Shown piece after piece: positions 53,543 through 63,628 of a DNA stretch of 64,000 nucleotides; positions within the stretch are counted from its first letter, which is position 1, and each line of letters opens with the position of its first letter. The DNA is from Craspedostauros australis (taxonomy: Eukaryota > Bacillariophyta > Bacillariophyceae > Mastogloiales > Achnanthaceae): positions 124,001-188,000 of the forward strand of contig JAMXDE010000012.1 in assembly GCA_026770025.1 (NCBI GenBank), in the 5' to 3' direction. Below the pieces are notes generated by a model. The model had not been told where the DNA came from and searched no databases. It saw only the letters and a program-made list of their open reading frames with translations. Made by a program: the position numbers and the translations under genes.

Positions 53543-55171
53543 TCGCTATACCATGGAGCGCTGAGAGTGTCCTGCCATGTTTGGCACCATCGTTTTGTTT
53601 GCCAAACGACACCACGACTCTCAACACTTGATAGATACTGATGACAGATGACAAACGAAACGATGCGATGCGAATGTAAAGCAAAAGATAGTAAAGAATG
53701 ATACGAGTGTCAATAAAGCAGAGAGAGCAGCTCCTGCGTACGCGTACTCAATTCCACACAGTAGTCCGTAGCAGCACCCACATCCATCCTACCAACCAAT
53801 GACATCAAATCACGTCACGCAAACCACCAAGACAAGACATGCACGAATCTATTGACAGAGGCAGGGAACGATGAGAAACGTTTCAGCATCTGATCAACAC
53901 ACACCGTCCACTGCTCTTCATCTCTCCTTTCTTCGTGGTCGAAACAAAGCTTCAACCGTTCCTCTCATCCCAGGTGCAAGTCGCACTGGTTCTGTGAGAA
54001 CGCTCTGTTCATCCTCTCCCTCCCTCCTTTCCCTTCAAACCTCAAAATTCCGATCTCTGTCTCTGTCTCCTTTGTTTGTCATGTGTCTCCGTTTCTGTTT
54101 CTCTCCCGCCTCCTCTTCGCATCAATCGTGCATCAAGTTTTATGGACGCTGATCCGGCAGGATCGTCAATCGTTCTAGAGTGACACCACCGAAGTGGTAA
54201 GAAGTGGCACGAACCAAGGGGTATGTGACGGTCACGAAAGCCACATGGCGTGACGAGGATGAAGATGGAGGAAGCGCGATGACGTTGGTGGTGCTGACTG
54301 GTATGAAACTGCTCCTCTCCGACAATTCATCCCCCACCACTTTCTCCTTGGACACACTCATTACGATACCAATACTATCCAGTTGTCATTGGCCCCTCTG
54401 ACATCAACAAGTACACATGTGGAGGCGCCACAAGTGCACTCAATTCGTAAAACAGAGCAGAGAGTGACAGTGTTGGGATAGTGTTAGGAGTCGGAGCGGA
54501 GTGGATCGTACTGACAACCATGTCCTCTCTCTAAATCTCCGGAGTGGCTGGTACCACACATTCGTCACACTCGTCACGCTAGTCACGCTCGTTGTGGCTG
54601 GTGGAGATTCGGTACTGGTCTCGAAGTGTGAAGCGGCTTGTGCGCAATCGAATGGAAGGAGAAAGGAGAAAGATACCTCACACATGAAGAAATGGGTTGA
54701 AGTCGGCATCTCCAACGGTCGGAAACGACGACACATGATGTCAGTTCCGACATCGTTCGCGAGCAAGGCACTCCAAATCCGAGGAGGCCGAGAAGGCAAA
54801 ACCGGGAAAACCGCGACACAACAACATGACGTCATTGCAAACCAATCAATCACACACGATCTCCGCGGCGGACAACAAAACGGAGGCAAACCGTTGATGG
54901 AACAAGAAAGAGAGAAGGGTCCACAACACGACCAAACCAACCAACGAAAAACCGAACTTCATCCGATACGCAACCGCCCAATGCCAACACCTCAACGCCG
55001 CATCTCACACATCACATCAAACACAACATCGAAACATCGCAACATCGCGCATCGCACTTGCACAACACACCATCTTGTTTGGATACGATCGCATCCTCCT
55101 CATAAAAAACAAAACACACAACTGTTCACAGCCACCACCACAATTCCGCAACAACACACCACACACACGCA
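53543..55171. other. Intergenic between the two tandem surface-protein genes
   Basis: It holds the gene A 3' UTR with a poly(A) signal and the promoter of gene B. An open frame of 224 codons (54501-55175) overlaps the gene B start and reads into its A/C-rich 5' leader; its composition suggests it is not a gene. Confidence 0.5.
53712..53717 (+). terminator. Poly(A) signal AATAAA after surface protein A
   Basis: A canonical AATAAA lies 170 bp after the stop codon of gene A, on the same strand. Confidence 0.6.
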
Positions 55172-56569
55172 ATGAACTCCATCATCACGAAGCTCCTCAT
55201 CCTGGTGCTCGCAGGCATCGTCCTGCTTGCCGACAGCACCGCCGCCGCCGCCTCCAAGGGCCCACGCGGTGTCCGCAAGCCATCAACTTCGAAGAATGGC
55301 CGCAGGTTGGATAGCGAGAAGAAAAAGAAGGCACCATCCAAGCGCGAATGTGAAGTCGGTACGTTGACTCATGTCGAGGCGCGCTTTTCAACAGACGGCA
55401 ACGGTGCATGTTGTTGATAAGGTGCATTGGTATTAAGATCGAACAGTCATTGGCAATGCCGGCAATGCCTTTCTGTATGCCTCCAACACCAACTCACACG
55501 CAAGAATGCCCCTCCACTTTGTTGCTTTTCCACAACACAATCTGCTTGACTCCATTCGATTCTGCTTCACTCCGCACGACTCCGTTCCACTCCTGCGTTG
55601 ACAGAGAGAAAGAGTGACAAGGTCGAATTCAAGTGCAAGGCCAAGACAGAGAATGACGATGTCGAGATCAAGGACGAGATCAAGTTCAAGGTGTCCTCCA
55701 AGGACAACGAGGATCTCAAGGTCAAGGTGGAGTACAAGAACGAAATTGAAGAAGGAACGGGCGACAACACGACCGAGACTGAGACCAAGACCAAGTACGA
55801 GATCGAATTCGACCGCATCATCGAGTACCGCAAGGCGGACGAAGTCTCCGTGTCGGCCACCGACGCCGACTCCATGGCCTTCGATTGGGCGGCCGATACC
55901 ATCGTCAAGACCACGCAGCTCGACATGTGGGGCGAATTCAGCGATGTCATGACCGAGGGTGATATTTCAACGTTCTCCATCTCCAGCACTGAGACTGCCA
56001 CTGCCACCGTCGCCAAGTTCGACTTCACCATCTCGCGCGCCGACCGACAGAACATCACCGCCAACAAGATGAAGATCGACTTCGACCTCGATTCGTACGT
56101 GTGGGCAGCCAATGACACGTACGTCGCCCTCATCTGCTCCGTCACATCCGAGCGCAAGATCGAAGTGGAGGAGAAGGACGACAGCGGCTCCAAGGGACCC
56201 AAGCAGACCACGAAGGTGGAGATCACCTTCGATGATGCCATTGAGACCGTCGGATTCGTTCCATTTGGCGAATACACCTGGGCCGACACAGCGCAGGTCA
56301 TCGAGGGCAACAGCACCAGCAACAATACCAATGTCACCGCCAAGGAGGACGGCGAGACCATCTCCGTCATCGCCACATCCGACGGCAACTCCGATGAAAT
56401 CGCCTTCTCCTTCGTTGGAGCCGCCGCGCAGATGGCGTCCGAGATCTACTGGGACCCAGAGGCCGGTATTGGATACGGCGACGCCCCAGACGACTCTGCT
56501 GCCACTGCGATGACGACCATGTTCGCTGCCGTCGCTTCCGTCGCCTTGGGCATGTTCTCCATGCTGTAA
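55172..56569 (+). CDS. Secreted Lys-rich surface protein B, paralogue of A (two exons, 383 aa)
   Basis: CDS is join(55172..55358,55605..56569). The donor G|GTACGT and acceptor TTGACAG join in phase 1, at the same place as in gene A (after PSKRxC). Exon 1 encodes a signal peptide (MNSIITKLLILVLAGIVLLA), KGPRGVRKP, an RXL site (RRL) and a short Lys cluster (EKKKKAPSKRE). Exon 2 has the shared domain: DEIKFKVSSKDNEDLKVKVE, KTKYEIEFDRIIEYRKA, ANKMKIDFDLDSYVWA, ETVGFVPFGEYTW and IYWDPEAGIGY. A hydrophobic C-terminus (TTMFAAVASVALGMFSML) ends at the stop, again GPI-like. It lacks A's long Lys repeats and Asn-rich stalk. No known domain name was recognised. Attachment to the outer membrane or cell wall is inferred from the termini. 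Confidence 0.85.
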
Positions 56570-56888
56570 GCGTACCCGGCAGGCGACCGTTTTCGATTGC
56601 TGTCGTGGGACTAATACGGCAACGAGCGAGAGAGAGAGAGCAAGCAAACAAGAATGAAAGCAAACAAGCAAGCATACCATTTGCATAAGAAGCGCAACAC
56701 CTTGGTTGCATTCCATCTGCGAGGTCATGATACGTACGATCCGGCAAAGGCAGATGGCATCCTCAACTACACCTACATACAACACAAAATATAGATTCCA
56801 AACCATCAACATTGAATTTCTTCCACACAGCGGGTGCATCTGCGTGTGAAAATGTTGACGCGGGCCCAAATGAAAGGTAGGGTAGACG

Positions 56889-56931
<43 letters not shown>

Positions 56932-57240
56932 GGCGAAACGATCCAATTCCAGTTCGGCAGCCGCCTGTCTCGCTTTGGATTCGATGCTATGGTACTGAAG
57001 AAGCTGCTCGGGTGGAAACAACAAAAATGGCGCGAAACATCACCCAGCCAAAGATTTCTTGGTCGACCGCAACCACGCCGCCGTTGGGATACGACTGCAG
57101 AGCAAGAAGTCGCCATTCCCATTCCCACAACAGTCTTGTAGGCACCGCTGTTGACGTGTCGCAATGACCCTCGAGAACATGCGCGTGGACTGCCGCTGTG
57201 GCTGCCGTTGGACCAAGAAAGGCAACGGCTGCGTGTTGTG
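56570..57240. other. Intergenic with GTT microsatellite
   Basis: It holds the gene B 3' flank, a GAGA run (about 56628-56640) and a long GTT repeat. The frame of the next gene extends upstream to a TTG at 57151 but has no ATG before 57241. Confidence 0.5.
56888..56930. repeat. GTT trinucleotide microsatellite
   Basis: About 14 perfect GTT units, in non-coding DNA between the surface-protein and GCR1-like genes. Confidence 0.93.
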
Positions 57241-58020
57241 ATGGCAAGACCAGATCGCATTACAAGATCCGCCATGTACACAGACCACAAAAAGACCATG
57301 AGCGCAATGATGAGTCCGTGCGAATCGCACAGCCTCGTGCAACAGGAGGAAGACCAGAACTTAGACAGCGACACTGAATCGTTTGCCTCCGACAGCGACG
57401 CCTACGACAGCGATCTCAACGACAGCGATCTCAACGACAGCGAAGATAGCAGCTCCGATGACAACTGCGAAGAACCGCGCGACGCAAGCGCCGACGACCC
57501 TGCCGCCGTCCTGCGGGAACTGAAGACCGTCAAGGCGCAGCTCGAAGGCATCGCCGCAACGTTGGCGCGAGTCTCGAAGCGCGCTGCCTGCCACTGCCAT
57601 GCCGCCGGACCATCTCAACGCCCATCAAAGCGCCGCTCCTTCCATGCGCAGGACGACGATGCATCGCGGACAGAGCCTCCCACCAGAACGAAGAACGAGG
57701 GCAAGCCGGCAACGTTGAGCCACAAAGTGAAGACGCTGCACGATCTCTGGCGGGAGTACACGGTCGGCATCGATGGAAACACACCCGCCAAGGATTTCAC
57801 CCCGGCGCAGCTCAGGGGGAGGAGATCTTTGTACGACTTCCGTAGCGTCGCATGGATGTGCATCAAGGGACATATCAAGGATGGAAAGTCGGCGGAGGAT
57901 GCGATTGAGACAATCTACGATACTTACGGTCACGGTCTGCCCTACACCAAGATCATTGCCGCGATCCGCCGAGACAACATCAAGAGGACTGGAAAATACC
58001 GGCGCCGCGCACACGGCTAG
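57241..58020 (+). CDS. Acidic protein with GCR1_C-like DNA-binding domain (259 aa)
   Basis: The first ATG at 57241 (MARPDRITRSAMYTDHKK) is used; the Met at 57274 is also possible. The first third is acidic with a DSDLNDSDLNDS repeat. A short helix (VLRELKTVKAQLEGIAATLA) and a basic patch follow. The C-terminal 90 residues have VKTLHDLWREYTVGIDGNTP, then LRGRRSLYDFRSVAWMCIKG and IIAAIRRDNIKR. The LWREYTVGI core resembles the GCR1_C domain of the fungal glycolytic activator Gcr1, also found in Crypton elements and in stramenopile proteins. The middle of the domain is diverged. A DNA-binding role is inferred from this weak match. No recombinase domain is present, so this is not an intact Crypton. 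Confidence 0.65.
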   Translation: MARPDRITRSAMYTDHKKTMSAMMSPCESHSLVQQEEDQNLDSDTESFASDSDAYDSDLNDSDLNDSEDSSSDDNCEEPRDASADDPAAVLRELKTVKAQLEGIAATLARVSKRAACHCHAAGPSQRPSKRRSFHAQDDDASRTEPPTRTKNEGKPATLSHKVKTLHDLWREYTVGIDGNTPAKDFTPAQLRGRRSLYDFRSVAWMCIKGHIKDGKSAEDAIETIYDTYGHGLPYTKIIAAIRRDNIKRTGKYRRRAHG

Positions 58021-59540
58021 GCCCGCAAATCGGTACGATGTATCATGCTTCCGCAACCGCAATCGCAGCCGCATCCGAGCATCGGAAGAGTGCTTCATTC
58101 TACTCAACGGATTGGAGCATCGCCATGCCGGTGCCGGTAGGTCGAACGCAAACACAGACGCGTGGGCAAGCACGACCATGAGCAGGAGCAAGAACATCTG
58201 CTCCCCGTTGAACCGCATGGCAATGCATGCCGCAACGCATCCAAGCCAGCGAGAGATGCACCCCTTCTCCTCTCCTCGGCTTCATCGAACACGCAGAAGC
58301 GGAGCGGCACATCGAACGATCTTTGTCGGGTGGATCTTCGCTATCCCATGTGCATAAGGCGGACGCCGGTGTTTGGCGCCCTCATCCATCAATCGACCTG
58401 TTCGAACTTCGTGGCACAATCCAAAGTGAGCGCCCTACTCGTTGTCTGTGGGAGTAGCAGAGTAGGATGTAATAGTACCTTGAATATAGTTCTTCGTATC
58501 ATGTGATTATTCATACGATATCCACGGTATCCGTGTGGTAGATCCCCTTTGTTCCGTCTCCAATAATGCGAAGCCATGTCACGTTTCTCGCTTCGTTGGC
58601 CCGTTTGGTTGATTGATTCTGGTTGGATCTGGTTGATTGATTTTCTTTCTGTTCCATCGTCACCTTTGTGCTTGTGCTCTTCATGGTGATTCCATGCAAA
58701 GGCCATTGTTGGCGATGATGATGATGATGACATCAGAACTGGTGGCAATGACGGTTGTGCTTCATGATCAGCGACACAAAGAGTCGATTTGGTTTTTGGG
58801 GAACAGGTCGATGACGTTCGCCACGTTCCCTTCCACGCAAACGCGAAGGCTCCGCATGGCGGGCCCTTGTTATCCCACATGAACACACACATGAAAACGG
58901 TGTGAACGGACATGAGCACCAAGACTACTCCGAATCGTACTCGTACTCCGCTCTTGCGGGTCGATGATAACCCCACATTCACAATCACACACTCACGCAC
59001 ACACAACTTAGCGCGACGCGTTTCCTTGTATTCCCATCACGCATCGACAACTCCGGCCACGCCATTGTCGAATCGCCTTGCGTCACGGTGGTCGTTCCAC
59101 GCACATGCACAAAACAAACGCACAGAGAAACGGGCAACATACCGTATGTGTGATCTTGCCGCGCGTTTCGCTCCCACCACCCTCTTTCTCCCTCTCTCTC
59201 TCGCTGTCTTGGTCACACTTGACTGCGCCCGTCGAAGACACGATCGCGCAATTCGGATGACCGCACATGAATGGGTTGTTGTCGTTCACGACTGGACAAG
59301 TCTTGATTCCTCTCCCCGAAAAAAACCCACGGCTGACGTTTGCGTTCGAGCGACACCACCGCAAGTCGCGCCGCATTCTTCCCATCACGAGTCGATTGTG
59401 TCATCATCGCTCCTTTGCTCCGAAGCGCGTCACACATGTCTGCATCCGCTCATCGACAAACTGGCCGAGACGCAAGGAGGTGGAGGCACGTCAGATCACA
59501 CTGCATCGCATCGCGTTGCATCACGTCGCACAGAGGAGAA

Positions 59541-59596
59541 TTCTCTACTCTACTCTGCGCTACTCTGCTCTACTCGATTCTACTCTACTCTGCTCT
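59541..59596. repeat. TACTC pentamer tract
   Basis: This is the longest member of the dispersed degenerate repeat: eleven or so units of CTACT/CTGCT with occasional variants (CTACTCTACTCTGCGCTACT and following). Confidence 0.85.
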
Positions 59597-60351
59597 GTGC
59601 AAAAGGCGACACCAGGTCGTGGCCACTTGCTTCCGGGCAGCGTGCCGTGTCAAAGTCCCGCATTAACTTTTGATTTTTGTATGGTATTATGGTGTGGTAT
59701 GGTGTGCGAGTGTGGATCTCCTCGCTCTTTCTCAATGTACGTTCGTGTTCCGCCTCCCCCCGTTTGCCCTGTGATAGCTTATCCCAACTCCAACGAGACT
59801 CGTCTGTTCGTGCCGCGACATGGCATGTCCTGTGCGTATGCTCTGGCCTTCAGTGTGTGCTGGTTTGTATGTCCTGCCCACCTTCTGCTTGCCTGATGAA
59901 GCATCGCTCTCTGCCATGTCGTCGGCGTCGTCCTGTTTCGTGTCTCGTTGGGCCCGAATGCTCGTGTCTCTTGTGTAAAGTCCCCGTATTGCTGCTTTGT
60001 TGCTTGTGTCGCGTTTCCATCGGTCTCCAACAGTCCCTTGCACCTGCACGTGTGCATTTCTGCATTGGTGTGTCGTGCGTGTAGGTATGTTCGTGCGTGC
60101 ATGTTGGACTCCATGGTCCCTTCCTTTACCCTCCCGTGCAACTCGCTCCCACGCAACTTGATCAACGACGAAGGGATTCGAAGTGCTCTGTTGCTGGTTG
60201 GATCGTTGCAAAAGCGAGTAAGGAAGGAAGCATGGAAGACCAACGCCCGTTGTGACCGCGCGGTCGAATTGTACATCACCCAACCTTTCGTCTTCACCTT
60301 CACCTTCCTTGGTCTTCTCCGCATCTCCGTGTCCTTGCGAGCACGTTGCTG

Positions 60352-60361
60352 AATAAATAAA
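60352..60361 (+). terminator. Overlapping AATAAA poly(A) signals
   Basis: AATAAATAAA lies on the plus strand in a region with no recognised plus-strand gene; the nearest upstream gene ends 2.3 kb away. It may end an unrecognised transcript or be chance. Confidence 0.3.
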
Positions 60362-60958
60362 TGAGAGAGAGAGATTGCATGCTGACCAGAAGCCTGTTGC
60401 CAGGTTCGGTCTGCCTGATGAAAGTAACTTAGCGGAGGTCGGTGCGTTCGCCATTTGCATGGCATATTTGTGCGCAAACTTGCCGATGGACGAGCATCTG
60501 CAGAAGCATGATGCTGCGTTCATGTTAGCTTGTTTGCGGTCGTTTTCGTTTTCGTTTTCGTTGTCGTTGCTGCTGCTGCTGCTGCTGCGATTATCGCTGC
60601 TGCGCATGTCGACTGATGTCTTGTCTTGTCTTGTCTTCGTTTGTGTAGTGTATTGTGGTGTGGCATGGTAGACTACTCGTGGAGTAATCTCGTTGTATGC
60701 GCTGCTTGGTGTGTGCTGTTGTGTGCGTGCGCACGTGGATACATGGATGGTGCTTGCTCTCAATTGCCGCTGTTGCGGGTGAGGCTGCGACCATTTGAGA
60801 TGTTCTTGGTGTGGCCATGCTTGGTCTTGGTCTTGGCCTAGATCTTGCCTCCGTATCCGCTCGTGCGATGGTTGTGGTGGGGCCTTGATGATCATCGCTG
60901 CTGTTTTGTCGATGCATCAACAGTGCCGGCACTTCACTCCCTCTCCAATCCACGTGGT

Positions 60959-63628
60959 CTAGCTTGCGTTGGCATGCTGGCCAGCTCCCAGCCCTGCTGC
61001 TCGGTTGTTGTTGGTATTGCCGTGATCGTTGCCAACATTGCAATCGTTGAACGAAAACTGTCCGACGAAGGCTCTTGAGGAGATGGCCTGGGCATCGGTC
61101 ATGTGCTGCATGGATGCTTCGTTGCCATGTGTGAGACCATGTTGTTGTTGCTGACGATGACCGTTCTCGTTTCGTTGCGCTGCACCTCTGGGAGACTGTT
61201 GTGTCCCATCTTGGTTGCCGTTGCTGTTGGTGCTGCTGTTGGTGTCGTGGAAGGAGTTGTCCCCAAGCCCCTGTGAGATGTTGGCCTTGTTAGTCGAACC
61301 ATCAATCTCATCAATCATCTTGATCGGGCCGGTTCCCTCATTCGGCGACGGCGAGTTGCCGTGGCTGGCCTGCAATGCTTGGCCGAAGGTCGTTGCACCG
61401 CCTTGGAAGGCCTGGGTGTTCGCCGCAGCTTGATTGTGCGCACCAGGTTGCATGTGCGCCGTCTGTGCAACTGTTGCAGCGTGTGCCATGCCGTTGTTCA
61501 TTCCAAACATGGCCATCGCTTGTTGGTGGAGAGCATCTCCGGTGACCTTGTCGGTGATGAAGGGTCCTTGGCCGCCGGGCATCATGTGGTGCATCGTCGC
61601 ATTGCCAGCCATCGAGGCTGATGCCTCCCCCAGCTTGTTCTGACCACCAGCATCAGTCAGCCCCCAAGGCATTCCAACTGATAGCTGAAGCTGCTGCTGT
61701 GATGCCTGGAACAGCTGTGAGTGATGCGGATGGTGCGGTTGCTGCGCCAAGACGAATTGCTGCATCTGCGCTGTGCATGCGTCCATTGGCATTGCCGTGT
61801 CGCCATCTGCATGCTGCGGTGGCATCTGCTGCTGATTATGTTGCTGCTGCTGTTGTTGTTGTTGCTGCAAGAGCTGCTGGTTGAACACATTGCCAGTGGC
61901 AAAGTGCTGATTGACCTGTTGGCAGTCAATGGCTTGTCGGATGGTCGGAGCAGACATCGATCGTGGCTTACGGTCGCCCAGGCCAGGAGATTGCGTCGAG
62001 ATACGAGCCATGCCCTGCTCGTTGGCGAGATCCTGGTTGAATGCCGCCAGCTGCTGCCGTCGCTTTTCTTGCTGCTGTTGCAACTGTTGCTCCAGCTGCT
62101 GCTGAACACGCATGGTGTACTCGGGCGACGCGGCATCGATGGAGAAGCCCCTTCCGGGTGTGGTAGTTGATCCCATGCCCGCCTGGTGCTGCTCCTCTGC
62201 GTCCACCTGCATGTTGCCGGTGCCTGCAGCAGTAGAAGCGGTGGCAGCGTTGCCAAAGTCAAACGCAGGCAGATCTGCATTGCCTCCCATCAGAGCCATG
62301 CTCTGTTGCTGTTGCTGTTGCTGCTGCTGTTGCTGTTGGCTCTGCTGCGCAAACATAAGATTCGCCGCGGCTACGGCCATCCCGTTCTGAAGGCTTGGTT
62401 GCAGGTGGCCATCAGCACCAGAAGCGCCTCCGGCGCTCGCCGTCGCGGTGGCAGCCTGGGCCGGATTGAGAAAGGGCAAGGGTACCATCAGGTCGTTGAC
62501 TCCTCCTGGTTGCATCCATTGCTGCTGCATCATCGTTTGGTTCGGGTCCAGGAACCACGAAGGATCGAAGACTCCTTGCACAGCTCCCAAAGCGGCCGGC
62601 TGCGATGCTGCCGCTTGCATCTCTCTCATGGCACTCGCCTCTTTCTGTCTCTCCATGAGCTTGCGCTTCTCCTTCTCCTCCTTCATTCTAGCCTTGATCT
62701 TCTGCTTCTCTTTCTTCTCCTGTGCTCTCCACACCTCCATCTCGCCTTCGTACCTCTTCTTCTCGCCTGCAGCAGTGTCCTCGTACACTTGCTTGCGATC
62801 TGGATCCAGCTCGTGCCAAAGCCTGCCGATGGTCTTCGCCAGCCGTTCGAATCCGAGCCCAGATTTGGGCTTCTTCTTTCTCTTCTTGCCCGACGCTTGC
62901 CCCCGTCCGGGTGCGCCCTTCGGATCACCTTTCCCCGAAGCAGCTTCCTCTTTGATTCGCTGCTGCTCCTCGGTCTTGGCCTTCAGCATGACCTCGCGTT
63001 GGCTCTTGAAGAAGAGGTTGTAGGCACTCAGCGGGCGCTTGGGCATGCCCTCTGGCTTCTTCCAGTTCGTAGCAGGCTTGCGTCTGGCCTTTCTGGGCGA
63101 TGACACCTGCTTTGTGGAGGCTCCCTGTTTTCTGCTTGTCCTAGCGCTTGTTTTGGTGGCAGGCGCTATACGCTTGGCAGCTGCTGGAGGTCGATTGCGT
63201 GCCTTCCCCCGAGCAGCTGCACCTGTGGCTGTTGCTGCCGTCTTCGTGGCGGATCTAGCTTCGTTGATAGCTACAGGTGTGGCAGTTTCGTCTTGCCCGA
63301 AACTGCCCTCCACCTGGTCCACTCCGTGTTCGTCGAGGATGACGTCGTCCATGGGCTGAGCCTCGAGGAAGTCGGCGATGCCAGCCCGGGCAGCGGCATC
63401 CCCCCAAAAGCTTTGTTGGGAGGAAGCATCGCCAAGGTTCATCTCGTTGATTGATCCTCGTCCCGGTGCAGAATCTGCCGCCGACGCTGCAGGCTGTTCG
63501 TGCTTTACACGTGCCGCGGGTTTGGCACCGTCAGCATCCCCTGCGGCTCTGTCAGATCCCGGGTCCTTGCTGGCACCGTTCATCGAATTGGATACGGCAG
63601 AGAACTTGCGATTGGGGCCGTTGGACAT
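60959..63628 (-). CDS. HMG-box protein with Gln-rich C-terminus (889 aa)
   Basis: This is a single exon starting MSNGPNRKFSAVSNSMNG. The N-terminal 190 residues are disordered, with an acidic patch (FLEAQPMDDVILDE) and then an AT-hook-like basic Ala/Arg region. One HMG box lies at about 195-300: PKRPLSAYNLFFKSQREVML, then GLGFERLAKTIGRLWHELDP and RKQVYEDTAAGEKKRYEGEM. Helix 1 and helix 2 are separated by an insertion of about 35 residues rich in Lys and Gly (GKKRKKKPKSG). A long Lys/Glu helix follows (KKEKQKIKARMKEEKEKRKL). The rest (350-889) is Gln/Asn/Met-rich with poly-Gln runs and resembles a transactivation region. It most likely binds DNA and regulates chromatin or transcription. No target can be named. 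Confidence 0.88.
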   Translation of the reverse strand: MSNGPNRKFSAVSNSMNGASKDPGSDRAAGDADGAKPAARVKHEQPAASAADSAPGRGSINEMNLGDASSQQSFWGDAAARAGIADFLEAQPMDDVILDEHGVDQVEGSFGQDETATPVAINEARSATKTAATATGAAARGKARNRPPAAAKRIAPATKTSARTSRKQGASTKQVSSPRKARRKPATNWKKPEGMPKRPLSAYNLFFKSQREVMLKAKTEEQQRIKEEAASGKGDPKGAPGRGQASGKKRKKKPKSGLGFERLAKTIGRLWHELDPDRKQVYEDTAAGEKKRYEGEMEVWRAQEKKEKQKIKARMKEEKEKRKLMERQKEASAMREMQAAASQPAALGAVQGVFDPSWFLDPNQTMMQQQWMQPGGVNDLMVPLPFLNPAQAATATASAGGASGADGHLQPSLQNGMAVAAANLMFAQQSQQQQQQQQQQQQSMALMGGNADLPAFDFGNAATASTAAGTGNMQVDAEEQHQAGMGSTTTPGRGFSIDAASPEYTMRVQQQLEQQLQQQQEKRRQQLAAFNQDLANEQGMARISTQSPGLGDRKPRSMSAPTIRQAIDCQQVNQHFATGNVFNQQLLQQQQQQQQQHNQQQMPPQHADGDTAMPMDACTAQMQQFVLAQQPHHPHHSQLFQASQQQLQLSVGMPWGLTDAGGQNKLGEASASMAGNATMHHMMPGGQGPFITDKVTGDALHQQAMAMFGMNNGMAHAATVAQTAHMQPGAHNQAAANTQAFQGGATTFGQALQASHGNSPSPNEGTGPIKMIDEIDGSTNKANISQGLGDNSFHDTNSSTNSNGNQDGTQQSPRGAAQRNENGHRQQQQHGLTHGNEASMQHMTDAQAISSRAFVGQFSFNDCNVGNDHGNTNNNRAAGLGAGQHANAS
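62305..62345. repeat. CAG/CAA repeat encoding poly-Gln
   Basis: A run of mixed CAG/CAA codons (reverse complement in the plus strand) in the HMG-box gene encodes about a dozen consecutive glutamines. Confidence 0.85.

Larger units (their letters stand above)
58021..60958. other. Gene-poor region of 2.9 kb
   Basis: No convincing gene is seen on either strand. It contains a TACTC-type tract (59541-59596), a run of CT and GA repeats, and a plus-strand AATAAATAAA at 60352-60361. Minus-strand open frames of up to 387 codons lie directly downstream of the HMG-box gene, but their composition is not protein-like; they probably lie in its 3' flank. A non-coding transcript ending at the AATAAA cannot be excluded. 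Confidence 0.45.

Noticed and set aside
54501-55175. Open frame of 224 codons upstream of surface gene B
   Set aside because: It overlaps the ATG of gene B and runs through its A/C-rich leader. The Thr/His/Gln-rich end is a translation of UTR repeats.
58912-59673. Open frame of 253 codons on the plus strand
   Set aside because: It includes the TACTC repeat (read as Leu/Tyr/Ser repeats) and has no domain.
59732-60895. Open frame of 387 codons on the minus strand
   Set aside because: It directly follows the HMG-box gene and translates to a mixture of low-complexity and random-looking sequence with no domain. Most likely chance in the 3' flank.
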